Source: JBBROS01 sp963752225 | GTDB lineage: Bacteria > Pseudomonadota > Alphaproteobacteria > Acetobacterales > Acetobacteraceae | DNA length: 64,000 nt | Reading direction: 5' to 3' | NCBI GenBank assembly: GCA_963752225.1 | Contig: CAVVXS010000015.1 | Coordinates: forward strand, 1 to 64,000 | Part shown: one piece after another, positions 1 through 8,711 of the stretch | Layout of the letters: every line of letters starts with the position of its first letter | How positions within the stretch are numbered: position 1 is the stretch's first letter | Notes under the pieces: generated by a model | Databases searched by the model: none | Seen by the model: the letters and a program-made list of their open reading frames with translations, nothing else | Told to the model about the DNA's origin: nothing | Position numbers and translations under genes: made by a program

Positions 1-1908
1 GGCACAACAACCCCGATCACGACGCCGATCACGGTCCCGCCCGTGACAACGGGGGTCACTCCGCTGCCGCCGATCACCACGACCACATCGGCGGCGGTGA
101 CGCTGGGCTCGGGCAGCAGCAGCATCGTCGTCGGCGTGTCCGAGGACGCGTTCCAAGGTAACGCCCAGTTCACCGTCTCGGTCGACGGCACCCAGGTCGG
201 CGACACCCAGACCGCGACTGCCTCGCATGCCGCGGGCAAGAGCCAGGCGTTCACCCTGCTCGGCAACTGGGCGGCGGGCGCACATACCGTGGCCGTCAGC
301 TTCCTCAACGACCTCTACGGCGGCGGCGGCACCGCCGACCGCAACCTGTATGTCGACGGCGTCACCGCCGGGGGCACCACGGTGCCGGGCGCGCCGCTCT
401 ACGGCAACGGCACCCAGAGCTTCACGGCGACGCTGCCGCCGCCCCCGGTCGTGGTGGCGCCACCGCCCCCGCCGACGGTGATGACCTTGGGCTCGGGCAG
501 CAGCAGCATCGTCGTCGGCGTGTCCGAGGACGCGTTCCAAGGTAACGCCCAGTTCACCGTCTCGGTCGACGGCACCCAGGTCGGCGGCACCCAGACCGCC
601 ACCGCCTCGCATGCCGCGGGTAACAGCCAGGCCTTCACCCTCAAGGGCAACTGGGCGACGGGCGCGCATACCGTGGCCGTCAGCTTCCTCAATGATCTCT
701 ATGGCGGCGGTGGCACCGCCGACCGCAACCTGTATGTCGACGGCGTCACCGCGGGCGGCACCACGGTGCCGGGCGCGCCGCTCTACGGCAACGGCACCCA
801 GAGCTTCACGGCGACGCTGCCGCCGCCCCCGGTCGTGGTGGTGCCACCGCCCCCGCCGATGGTGATGACGTTGGGCTCGGGCAGCAGCAGCATCGTCGTC
901 GGCGTGTCCGAGGACGCCTACCAGGGCGACGCGCAGTTCACCGTCTCGGTGGACGGCACCCAGGTCGGCGGCACCCAGACCGCCACCGCCTCGCACGCCG
1001 CGGGCAAGAGTCAGGCGTTCACCCTGCTCGGCAACTGGGCGGCGGGCGCGCATACCGTGGCGGTCAGCTTCCTCAACGACCTCTATGGCGGCGGCGGCAC
1101 CGCCGACCGCAACCTGTATGTCGACGGCGTCACCGCGGGCGGCACCACCGTGCCGGGCGCGCCGCTCTACGGCAACGGCACCCAGAGCTTCACGGCGACG
1201 CTCACGTCGAGCGTGACCACGATCGGCAGCGGCGCCGGCAGCATCACCCTCGGCGTCTCCGAAGACGCCTACCAGGGCGACGCGCAGTTCACCGTCTCGG
1301 TGGACGGCACCCAGATCGGCGGCACCCAGACGGCGACCGCGTCGCATGCCGCGGGCAAGAGCCAGGTGTTCAACGTGCTGGGCGCGTTCGGCGCCGGGCC
1401 GCACAGCGTCAGCGTCAACTTCCTCAACGACGCCTGGGGCGGCACCGCGGCGACCGACCGCAACCTGTATGTCGACAGCTTCACCGCAGGCGGCGTGACC
1501 AAGCCGGTCGGCCTGGCGCTGATGGCGCCCGGCAGCCAGAGCTTCACCACGCCTGCGGTGATCGGCCCGGCGACCTTGGGGAGCAACCCGACGCTGGCCT
1601 TCGTGACGGCGGCCAAGGCAGTCACGATCGACGGCGGCACGGCGGCGGGCAAGACGCTGACCGGCGGCACGGCGCGGGACGTGTTCGTGCTGCATGCCGG
1701 CACGTCGAACGGGGACACGATCACCAACTTCAAGCCCAGCCTGACCGCGGGCGACTTCCTGGAGCTGAAGGGCTACGGCACCGGGGCGACGTTGACCCAG
1801 GTCGACACCACCACCTGGACCGCCAACTCGGCCTCGGGCGCCATCCACGACGTGATCAAGCTGACCAACGCCGCGGCGCTGGTGCCCGCCAACGTCCTGT
1901 TCGCCTGA
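1..1908 (+). CDS. Secreted protein with four CBM60-like carbohydrate-binding repeats (5' part outside window)
   Basis: The frame is open from base 1, so the true start lies upstream; the GTG at 43 is an internal codon. The visible ~635 codons begin in a Thr/Pro-rich linker. Four repeats of about 110 residues follow (codons ~33-143, 161-272, 289-400, 405-517). Each carries VGVSEDAxQG, FTVSVDGTQ, HTVAVSFLNDLYGG and DRNLYVD-type motifs, typical of Ca-dependent xylan-binding modules (CBM36/CBM60-like). Repeats 1-3 are joined by Pro-rich linkers. The last ~115 residues (ARDVFVL, GDTITNF, DFLELKGYG) resemble the C-terminal region of type I-secreted, hemolysin-type proteins. I infer an extracellular polysaccharide-binding protein, perhaps with an enzymatic domain upstream. 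The catalytic partner and the secretion genes are not in the window. Confidence 0.75.
   Translation, partial: GTTTPITTPITVPPVTTGVTPLPPITTTTSAAVTLGSGSSSIVVGVSEDAFQGNAQFTVSVDGTQVGDTQTATASHAAGKSQAFTLLGNWAAGAHTVAVSFLNDLYGGGGTADRNLYVDGVTAGGTTVPGAPLYGNGTQSFTATLPPPPVVVAPPPPPTVMTLGSGSSSIVVGVSEDAFQGNAQFTVSVDGTQVGGTQTATASHAAGNSQAFTLKGNWATGAHTVAVSFLNDLYGGGGTADRNLYVDGVTAGGTTVPGAPLYGNGTQSFTATLPPPPVVVVPPPPPMVMTLGSGSSSIVVGVSEDAYQGDAQFTVSVDGTQVGGTQTATASHAAGKSQAFTLLGNWAAGAHTVAVSFLNDLYGGGGTADRNLYVDGVTAGGTTVPGAPLYGNGTQSFTATLTSSVTTIGSGAGSITLGVSEDAYQGDAQFTVSVDGTQIGGTQTATASHAAGKSQVFNVLGAFGAGPHSVSVNFLNDAWGGTAATDRNLYVDSFTAGGVTKPVGLALMAPGSQSFTTPAVIGPATLGSNPTLAFVTAAKAVTIDGGTAAGKTLTGGTARDVFVLHAGTSNGDTITNFKPSLTAGDFLELKGYGTGATLTQVDTTTWTANSASGAIHDVIKLTNAAALVPANVLFA
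105..1560 (+). repeat. Intragenic tandem repeat, period 384 bp
   Basis: The string GGGCTCGGGCAGCAGCAGC begins at 105, 489 and 873, giving an exact 384-base period over the first three units, which are nearly identical at DNA level. A fourth, more diverged unit starts near 1219, 351 bases later, because it lacks the Pro-rich linker. Each unit encodes one carbohydrate-binding module. The near-identity points to recent duplication or ongoing homogenisation, so copy number may vary and short-read assemblies may collapse here. Confidence 0.9.
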
Positions 1909-1915
1909 GCATACC

Positions 1916-1954
1916 CCCGGCGGCGCCTTCGCGGGGCGCCGCCGGGTTCGTTTT
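1916..1954 (+). terminator. Rho-independent terminator of the CBM-repeat gene
   Basis: A perfect 12-bp stem, CCCGGCGGCGCC (1916-1927) with GGCGCCGCCGGG (1935-1946), has a 7-base loop and is followed by TTCGTTTTA. It begins 7 bases after the stop codon at 1906-1908, exactly where a terminator for this gene is expected. Confidence 0.85.
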
Positions 1955-1958
1955 ATCA

Positions 1959-1980
1959 GGGGCGGGGCGGGGCGGGGCGG
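1959..1980 (+). other. G-quadruplex-capable GGGGC repeat
   Basis: Four GGGG tracts separated by single C bases (1959-1977) lie between the terminator and the end of the convergent GT4 gene. The spacing fits a tight intramolecular G-quadruplex on the plus strand. Whether it folds, or has any role at this convergent junction, is unknown. Confidence 0.5.
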
Positions 1981-1987
1981 ACCGAAG

Positions 1988-3145
1988 TCAGGAGCGACCG
2001 GTCGACACCGGTCTGTTGGCTTCGTTCACGACGTTCGTCGGATCGATCCGCGGGCCGGCCACCTCCGAGGCCTCAGCCCTGACCGCGGCGGCACGCTGGT
2101 ACACCTCGACATGCTGCCTGGCGATCAGGTCGCTTGCAAAGGCGGTGCGGCGGTCCCGCCCCTTCTCCACCAAGCTTTGGGCGACGCCATCGACCGTCAC
2201 CACCTGCGCGACCCGGTCGGCGATCTCGTCGACGCTGTCCGGATCGGCAATCAGCGCCGCACCGCCGGCGATCTCGTTCATCGGGTTGGCGCCGGACGCC
2301 ACGACCGGAACGTCGAACCCGAACGCCTCGATGATCGGCAAGCAGAACCCTTCGGTCGTGCTGACCGCGATCACGCAACTGGCGTTCGCATACAGGTTGG
2401 CCAGTTCGAGATCCGTCACCCGATCGAGGAAGCGCACCAGCGGGAGGTCGGAGACGTTCCAGATGTCGGCGCCGGTCGGCACGCCAATGATGCGAAGCTC
2501 GACGTCCGGCGCGAGCGCGGCCACCTGCCGATACGCCTCGATAACTCGGCCGGTATTGCGGTATTCCTGGGTGCTGCCACGGTGAAGCAGGTAGCGCGGA
2601 CCTTCGCTGCGGTGGACCGGCAAGGACGTGAAACCGTCGACAGTGTTGTAGATGACGGTCGATTTCAGCCGGAAATCGCGCTGAAGGTCCTGAGCTGTGG
2701 TCTCACTGACGGAAATGACCTCATCTGCGTAGCGGGACAGGTATCGAAAATTGTTCTTCCAGTAAGATAGGGCGATCCTGCCCTTGATGTTCCTGAGTGG
2801 GACCGCTTGGCTCAGGAATAGAAGGTCGTGAACAGTGACGACCTTCGGTATTTTGTGGGTGAACGCGGCGCAGGTGTTGTAGGGAAAGTGGATAACGTCG
2901 CAGCCCAGGCGTTTTGCCAAGCGCGGGATGCGTTGCTGCTCCCAATTTACGAAGTTCGTCTTCGGGATCTGGACGTAGGTGACGTTGGAATAATTCGGCA
3001 GGTCGCTCAGCTCGACGTCCTGCGTCACCGCCGCAATGAACTCATGCGAGCCGACGCCGCGTCCGAGGGCCCGGCACAACTCGCCAACGACCCGGCCATA
3101 CCCGAACGGGCGCCCCAGGAAATACGCGTCAATGAGTACTCGCAC
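1988..3145 (-). CDS. Glycosyltransferase family 4
   Basis: This 385-residue protein has the two-Rossmann (GT-B) pattern of family 4 glycosyltransferases. The N-terminal half holds GYGRVVGEL, DVIHFPYN and VTVHDLLFL; the C-terminal half holds the donor-binding EX7E motif EGFCLPIIE, followed by PVVASGANPMNEI and GGAALIADP. It should transfer a sugar from a nucleotide donor during synthesis of a surface polysaccharide, acting at the cytoplasmic face. The start is GTG, supported by AAGGA seven bases upstream. The acyltransferase, flippase and second glycosyltransferase downstream suggest a shared exopolysaccharide or O-antigen pathway, but IS elements and non-coding gaps separate them, so an operon is not evident. 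The exact sugar specificity cannot be told. Confidence 0.85.
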   Translation of the reverse strand: MRVLIDAYFLGRPFGYGRVVGELCRALGRGVGSHEFIAAVTQDVELSDLPNYSNVTYVQIPKTNFVNWEQQRIPRLAKRLGCDVIHFPYNTCAAFTHKIPKVVTVHDLLFLSQAVPLRNIKGRIALSYWKNNFRYLSRYADEVISVSETTAQDLQRDFRLKSTVIYNTVDGFTSLPVHRSEGPRYLLHRGSTQEYRNTGRVIEAYRQVAALAPDVELRIIGVPTGADIWNVSDLPLVRFLDRVTDLELANLYANASCVIAVSTTEGFCLPIIEAFGFDVPVVASGANPMNEIAGGAALIADPDSVDEIADRVAQVVTVDGVAQSLVEKGRDRRTAFASDLIARQHVEVYQRAAAVRAEASEVAGPRIDPTNVVNEANRPVSTGRS

Positions 3146-4203
3146 GTCGTCATCCTTGATGGCAGGTCAGCCGTCCTATGCTGTCTAGCCGGGCGTATGT
3201 TCAACGTCCAATCTGCGCGCCTCACGCGGGCCGCCTAACGGAGCCGGTTCGGCAAGGGGGGTGAGAGGCAAAATCATCCCGAACCAGCGACGGACCGCAA
3301 GACCCATCACGGCGGAACACGCCTGATCCAGCCTAAACGTGATCAGTCAGTAAGCCATAAATTGCCGAACTTACCCGGTTCACCTACTTGCGGTATCGAC
3401 ACGTCATGCGGTTTTAACTCACCGCCATGTCCGACCAGTCGGCACCGCTTCAAAGCCTGGCTTTACGGTCGCGACTTCGCCACCTTCCAATGCCTATCCT
3501 GGCAACATCTCGGCCGCGACCCGCCGCCGAGAGATCCACCGCTGCTCCGATGGGTAAAGCCTGGTCAGACGATCGACTGAGCCTGCCACCGTTCGCATCA
3601 TCGACCTGCTCCCGGCATCACTGCGCGGCTATGGGGTCGGCGGCGAGGCCCGCTGGCTTTTCCTGTCGTGAGCCGAGACGCGACTGCGACGGCGCCCCCC
3701 CTCCTCCGCCCACCCGGCCGGTTCTGCGTAGCGCATGAGTGGCCGAGTTGCCGACGTCCCCCATCGGTGCCCGGGAGCCGTGGAGGACCTGGTCAGACAA
3801 GGTCTCCTCGGACATGAGCCAGCGCTCAGGACCGCTTTCGCTTGGGCGGTTATGGACGTCACCGGCTCCGGTGACCGAAGCCCTCGGCGAGGTGTTAACC
3901 ACAGCGGACGGTTCAGCGGACGCGGGTAGCGTCGTCGGTGACTGTCCACGTCAGTTTTTGTTGCATGTTTGCATCTTCCATGCTACCCGAGCGCCGGTGG
4001 TATGTATTGGTCACAGGCTGACGAAATTAGTATCTGGTTAAATCCATCACCGAACAACATCTGGCGGCGGTCTTGTGCATGCTCTCGAGTCTACTGTGTT
4101 CACTCAATCGCAGCCCGACGACAAAACACAACCATGACGCTCTTTACCCATGAGCTCTGCCGGTGCGAGTTCACGACTACTCGATGGGGTTAAGTTGGAC
4201 ACT
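3146..4203. other. Intergenic region of about 1.06 kb, no gene recognised
   Basis: Short open frames on both strands show no conserved motif, no consistent Shine-Dalgarno and no recognisable domain. The base composition changes through the stretch: GC-rich up to about 3930, then clearly AT-richer up to the acyltransferase. It probably holds the promoters of the divergently transcribed GT4 and acyltransferase genes and perhaps decayed coding sequence. I could not recognise a transposase or tRNA remnant in it. Confidence 0.5.
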
Positions 4204-5358
4204 ATGAACCGCGGGTCAAGCAGATCCGAGATACGGTCCCTGACGGGACTTCGAGGCGTGGCTGCATGCTTCATCATGCTATACCACTTCTTTCAAACAG
4301 TGATCACTGCAAGCTATCCGGGGACATTCATTCACCATGGCTATTTGTCCGTGGACCTGTTCTTTGTCTTAAGTGGCTTTGTGATGATGTTGACCTACGA
4401 GGGGCAGTTTCGCTCCGGCTTCAGCGCCAACGCCTATGCCAATTTCCTCTATAAGCGCTTTGGGCGGATATACCCGCTTTATGCAGCAATTACGTTGTCT
4501 TTTGTCATTTGCCTGCACTTTGACCTGATGCCAGGATTTGATCCTGCCAGCTTGAAAGAGATCACGCTTAATCTGCTTCTCATTCATGGCTGGGGAACAG
4601 CGCAAAGCGTCGCTGGTCCGACTTGGTCAATCAGCACCGAGTTCGCCGCCTACATACTCTTTCCTGTGTTTGTGTATCTAACCGCGGGCAAGCGATCTAC
4701 AGGACCTTTAATACTAACCATCGTCGCACTCACAACGCTGTTTTCCATTGGACGGCTGGCGACAGAAGAAATTCATGAGGTGGTGCACGACGTGTCCATA
4801 CGGAACGGTCCGTTGGACGTTTTTAGCACCGACACATTTTATCCCTTGCTGCGCTGCCTAGCTGGATTCGGTTTAGGAGCGGTCTCCTACCGCCTGAGCA
4901 AGAGCTGGGTGGGGTTGATAAAGCGGATCCCCTATGCTGGCGACGCGGTGACGGTGGCGGTGCTGATCTGCCTCTCGATTCAGAACATCGATATCCTGGT
5001 GGTCATTCTGATGATTCCCTTGATCATCTGCCTTGCGGAGGGGAAGTCAATCACGGGTGTTGTTCTAGGCACACCGCTGCTGCACTGGCTCGGGACGGTG
5101 TCTTACTCGATCTATCTGGTCCACACTTTGGTCAACGGGTTATTCAGGTCTCGACTTACAGATCTGCTGAGCAGCTTTCACATTCCTCACGGTTACACCG
5201 TCGGCGGGCTCCTGCTGCTGGTTCCTACCATTGGTTTGTCGATGGCGACGTACGTCCTGATTGAGCGTCCGGCGCGTGACGGGCTTCGCAGACTGGCGTC
5301 TAAGAGAGTTCCCATTTCGGATCGGCTCATCAACGAGCCAGTCTTCGTAGCAGGATGA
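4204..5358 (+). CDS. Acyltransferase 3 family (OafA/YrhL-like) with an IS-derived C-terminus
   Basis: The protein has about ten hydrophobic helices typical of membrane acyltransferase-3 proteins, which O-acetylate or O-acylate surface sugars. Family features are RSLTGLRGVAA at the N-terminus, the conserved His in LYHFF, VDLFFVLSGFV, and the final helix ending in IERPARD. I chose the ATG at 4204 because family members begin just before the LTGLRG motif; an in-frame ATG at 4150 would add 18 unconserved residues. The IS5-family element starts at 5304, so the last ~18 codons and the stop come from IS sequence. The original end, PAFPIAGKPSAP, lies beyond the element at 6250-6288. All core helices remain, so activity may survive. 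The gene is AT-richer than the housekeeping genes, suggesting acquisition by transfer. Confidence 0.8.
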   Translation: MNRGSSRSEIRSLTGLRGVAACFIMLYHFFQTVITASYPGTFIHHGYLSVDLFFVLSGFVMMLTYEGQFRSGFSANAYANFLYKRFGRIYPLYAAITLSFVICLHFDLMPGFDPASLKEITLNLLLIHGWGTAQSVAGPTWSISTEFAAYILFPVFVYLTAGKRSTGPLILTIVALTTLFSIGRLATEEIHEVVHDVSIRNGPLDVFSTDTFYPLLRCLAGFGLGAVSYRLSKSWVGLIKRIPYAGDAVTVAVLICLSIQNIDILVVILMIPLIICLAEGKSITGVVLGTPLLHWLGTVSYSIYLVHTLVNGLFRSRLTDLLSSFHIPHGYTVGGLLLLVPTIGLSMATYVLIERPARDGLRRLASKRVPISDRLINEPVFVAG

Positions 5359-6246
5359 CGCTGGTAAGCGGCGTAGACAGAGGAAGGGCTTCGACGCTCT
5401 CGATGGTCGCCTCGAAGTCTTGTTGCCAGTCGCCTATTCCGGTTGATCCAGGCGAAGAACCGCTCGACGACCCAGCGCCGGGCAGATGACGGCGAAGCCG
5501 ACTTGGTTGTCGGCCTTTCGCACCACCTCGATGCGGATCGGGCTGGCCTCAGCCACGCGAGGGCCGGCGTATCCGCCATCCGCGTAGCCGAGTGCCACGA
5601 ACGGCCAGCTCGGGCGCGAGGCCCGCAGCAGCGGCCCGGCTCCGTCACGGTCCTGAATATCCGCGGAATGGGCCTGCAGCTTGAGCGCCCGACCGTCCGT
5701 GTCCACCATGGCGTGGCGCTTGCGGCCCTTGATCTTCTTGCCGGCGTCGTAGCCGCGGATGCCGCCGCTCTCGGTCGTCTTGACGCTCTGGCTATCGATC
5801 ACAGACGCCGTCGGGCTGGCCTCACGGCCCACACGCTCGCGGTCGAGCATCACCAGGTGATGGTTGATCCGCTCCCAGGTGCCGTCGTCGCGGAACCGGG
5901 CGAACCAGCGATACGCCGTGGCCCACGGCGGGAAGTCCTTGGGCAGCAGGCTCCAGGCAATGCCGCCGCGCAGGACGTAGAAGATGGCGTTCACGATCTC
6001 CCGCATCTGCCACTTGCGCGGGCAGCCGCGGCCGCTGGGCGGCGGTAGGAACGGAGAGAGGATCAGCCACTCCGCATCGGTCACGTCACTTCCATAGCGT
6101 AGCCCCGCACGGCTATGCTGTGCGCGGGTGGTCGGCGTCCACATGAGGTCTCCGGCAAGGCTTCGAACACCTGCCCGGAATCATATCTGGCACGGCCATC
6201 CAACCCCTCTCGGCGGACGTTCCGCACTTGATTCCGAAATGGGCTC
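5304..6246 (-). mobile_element. IS5-family (IS1031-like) insertion sequence, 943 bp, TAA target duplication
   Basis: The ends are imperfect inverted repeats. The left reads GAGAGTTCCCATTTCGGATC and the right, reverse-complemented, reads GAGCCCATTTCGGAATC; they share CCCATTTCGGA with a 3-base length difference. A TAA trinucleotide abuts both ends (5301-5303 and 6247-6249), the TNA-type 3-bp target duplication of IS1031-like elements. Removing the element and one TAA restores an open frame in the acyltransferase gene. The element carries one broken transposase gene on the minus strand. Confidence 0.8.
5330..6144 (-). pseudogene. IS5-family transposase, frameshifted
   Basis: The gene starts with ATG at 6144 behind GGAGACC and reads MWTPTTRAQH, SDVTDAEW and LPKDFPPW. 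The first two acidic sites follow (VIDSQSVK and GYADGGYAG). After about residue 218 the frame breaks near 5495. The segment with the catalytic Glu, RRWVVERFFAW, lies in a second frame. A second break near 5420 moves DFEATIES through VILLRRLAR and the stop at 5330 into a third frame. All three DDE-type residues can still be found but not in one frame, so the element should not transpose on its own unless rescued in trans. Confidence 0.85.
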
Positions 6247-6288
6247 TAAGCCTGCGTTCCCCATTGCGGGAAAGCCATCCGCGCCGTG
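6247..6288 (+). pseudogene. Displaced original 3' end of the acyltransferase gene
   Basis: Joining the sequence up to 5300 to the TAA at 6247 gives TCT AAG CCT GCG and then an open frame to TGA at 6286-6288, ending in PAFPIAGKPSAP. This is the C-terminus the acyltransferase had before the IS5-family insertion. The continuity of frame across the exact target duplication is the evidence; no homologue was compared. Confidence 0.65.
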
Positions 6289-6861
6289 ACAAGCAGACGT
6301 CGCGCCCGCATGTCTTCGTTGCCTTTGTGTCGGCGCGATCCTTCTCGGCGACTTCGAGCGCTGCACGTTCTTAGGAAGATAGGTCACCCTCAAGAAATAC
6401 GCTGCCCTGACAAGTCTATACAATTCGATGCTGAGATTGTTGCTTTACATGTGCAATGTTGGACAATGTAGCGCTTGTAGTGACAGGCCGCTGACGTAGG
6501 CTGCGGAGGGAGTGGCCTTCACTGCTCATCCTTGGATAGAGGTTACGCAAACTCCACAGCTTAAGAAAATCTCGTGGTCCGGTGCCCCTCGGCGTCAAGT
6601 CGGCACTCCGAATTAGAAACGGATGAGTCATGTTCCTCGTAACCGTCGTAGCGGTCCCTGTGCTTGTGATCTGCGTTGCATTGCCGGTCATTGGAGCATG
6701 CGTCTTACCAAGGTCAGGCGGTTGAGAAACATCGATCGGCCGCCGCTGCATCTTCGGGTGGTGCCTCGCATCAAGCGGCAGCTCTCGTCCTGGGTGCAAA
6801 GCTGACAGCGCTGCCCACTCCGGTGCCGGGCGACTACGGCGTCGTGCAGGAGGCACCGCCG
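6289..6861. other. Intergenic region upstream of the flippase gene
   Basis: About 570 bases with no convincing gene. Short frames here have no ribosome-binding site and no family motif. The AT-richer part around 6400-6620 probably holds the promoter of the flippase gene, but I could not fix one. Confidence 0.45.
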
Positions 6862-8364
6862 GTGCCCGGCGCAGAAGCCCCCGGCGCGTTGGGGCGGCGA
6901 ACCACGGCCGGCGTGCTCTGGTTGCTGCTGCAAAGCCTGAGCGGGCGGGCCGCCGGGTTCGTCAGCCAACTCGTGCTGGCCCGGCTGTTGCTGCCCGAAG
7001 CGTTCGGCCAAGTCGGCCTCGCCTACACGGTCACCGGACTGGTCGGCGCCTTGATCAGCTTCGGCGTCGACGACGTCGTCCTGCAGCGGTCGGCGCGGCT
7101 GCAGCATTGGCTCGCGCCGGCGTTCTGGTGCAGCCTGGGACTCTCGGTCGTCGGCACGGCACTGTTGCTCGCAGCCGCCCCGCTCGCCGCGCACATGTAC
7201 GGCAGCCCCGGCCTGACCGGGCTCATCGCCGTGGTGGCCCTCACCCTGCCGCTGGGCGCGTTGGCGACGGTGCCGACCGTCAAGCTCCGCGCGGCAATGG
7301 ATTTCCGCTTCATCGCCGCCTATTCGAGCCTCGAGATCGTCGGCGTGCAGCTCGCGTCCGTGCTGCTGGCCGCCGCCGGGTTCGACGCCTACAGCTTCGT
7401 GCTGCCGCTGCCGGTCGCCGCCGCCGTCAAGCTGGTCGTGTTCTGGCGCAAGGCGCCGACGCGGATCACCTGGCGCTACCGCGTGGCGCAACTCGCGCAC
7501 CTCCTGCGCAGCGGCTTGCTGATCCTGGCGACGCGGATCATCAACGAGACGGTCAACCAGGGCGACTACATCATCCTCGGCATCATGACGACCGACGCCG
7601 TGGTCGGCGTCTACTTCTTCGCGTTCCGCCTGGCCGCCCAGCCGCTGCGCATGCTCGCCGGGAACTTCGGCGCGGTCCTGTTCCCGGCGCTGACCCAGCT
7701 CGGCGCCGACCCGGCGCGGCAACGGTCGGCGGCGCTGCAGGCCGCCCGCATCCTGGTCTACGTCGTCACCCCCGTCTGCTTCCTGCAAGCCGCCCTGGCC
7801 GCGCCGACGCTGCATCTCATGTTCGGAACCCGATGGGACGGCGCCATCCCGCTGATGCAGATCCTCAGCCTGGGGCTGCCCGGCGACGCGGTCGCATGGA
7901 TCGGCGGCGCCTTGCTGGTGGCGCGCAAGCAGTTCCGGCTCGACCTCGTCTACCTGCTGATGTTCGCCCCGCCGTTCTTCGCGCTCGTGTTCGTCGGCGC
8001 GCTGCTCGGCTCGTCGCTGGGCGTCGCCGTGGGCGCGTCGCTCTACTATGCGCTCGTCAAGCCGGTGAACGCGTGGCTCATGTTTCAGCCGGGGATGCGC
8101 CGCGGCGACGCCCTGCGATTGTTCGTGCAGCCGTTCCTGGTGGCCGGGCTCGGGATCGGCGCCTGCTACGCAGTCGCCCAGCTGCTGGTCGCGCCCGAGC
8201 ACCCGCTCGGGCAGCTCCTCCTCATCCTCGGCGCCAGTCCGTTTGCGTATGCGGCGGCGTTGCGCCTGTGCGTGCCCGATGTGCTCCGCGAGCTGCTGCA
8301 GCGCTTCCCCGTCGCACGGCTCGCCGGACGGGCCGTGCGCCGCCTGCGCATGCGGCCAGCCTGA
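6862..8364 (+). CDS. Polysaccharide/lipopolysaccharide flippase (MOP superfamily, Wzx-like)
   Basis: This 500-residue integral membrane protein has about twelve to fourteen hydrophobic segments. The N-terminal block WLLLQSLSGRAAGFVSQLVL and LLLPEAFGQVGLAYTV are typical of MOP-superfamily lipid-linked oligosaccharide flippases. It would move undecaprenyl-linked sugar units across the inner membrane for polymer assembly. I chose the GTG at 6862 because a perfect AGGAGG (6848-6853) sits eight bases upstream and the length then fits the family; the frame is open further upstream to an ATG at 6676, but that extension looks non-coding. Unlike its neighbours the gene has the high GC of the main chromosome. 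It is isolated between non-coding gaps. Confidence 0.85.
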   Translation: MPGAEAPGALGRRTTAGVLWLLLQSLSGRAAGFVSQLVLARLLLPEAFGQVGLAYTVTGLVGALISFGVDDVVLQRSARLQHWLAPAFWCSLGLSVVGTALLLAAAPLAAHMYGSPGLTGLIAVVALTLPLGALATVPTVKLRAAMDFRFIAAYSSLEIVGVQLASVLLAAAGFDAYSFVLPLPVAAAVKLVVFWRKAPTRITWRYRVAQLAHLLRSGLLILATRIINETVNQGDYIILGIMTTDAVVGVYFFAFRLAAQPLRMLAGNFGAVLFPALTQLGADPARQRSAALQAARILVYVVTPVCFLQAALAAPTLHLMFGTRWDGAIPLMQILSLGLPGDAVAWIGGALLVARKQFRLDLVYLLMFAPPFFALVFVGALLGSSLGVAVGASLYYALVKPVNAWLMFQPGMRRGDALRLFVQPFLVAGLGIGACYAVAQLLVAPEHPLGQLLLILGASPFAYAAALRLCVPDVLRELLQRFPVARLAGRAVRRLRMRPA

Positions 8365-8711
8365 TACGCACGGGGGCTATTTGGGACGATGAGACGGTTA
8401 CCTGCTCCACGCGGCCCAGCTTGTTGATTATGGCCAATGACCCACCTCGTCGATTTGGCGCCCCCAATCACTAGCTACTAATTGAGACAGACCAGGCGTT
8501 CACCAAGGCACAATCTGCTTCCATTTCGGTTCGGTAATGTGGTAGGAAAGAGCACCATGAGGGCCTTTCACCCTTCGAGACTTACCTTGTCGTGCTTAAT
8601 CGCAACCGAGCTCGCAATAGTCAGCCCTGGACTATCTATGCTCTAACAAACACATGCAATCTTTACCGATGATAGAGACGGGCAACATTGAGCCGTTTTC
8701 GGAGACGTGTG
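8365..8711. other. Intergenic region upstream of the second glycosyltransferase
   Basis: About 350 bases of AT-richer sequence with no coding signal, tRNA or IS end that I recognise. It marks the compositional switch from the GC-rich flippase gene to the AT-richer glycosyltransferase gene and probably contains the latter's promoter. Confidence 0.45.

Noticed and set aside
105..1560. CRISPR-like array
   Set aside because: The repeat is 384 bases long, tandem without spacers, and coding; no cas genes are present. No CRISPR array was seen elsewhere in the window.
3146..4150. Possible small genes in the gap between GT4 and the acyltransferase
   Set aside because: Candidates of 60-106 codons on both strands lack ribosome-binding sites, consistent codon bias and any recognisable domain.
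6676..6861. ATG at 6676 as start of the flippase
   Set aside because: A perfect AGGAGG precedes GTG 6862 at eight bases, and the extension is not membrane-like or conserved-looking.
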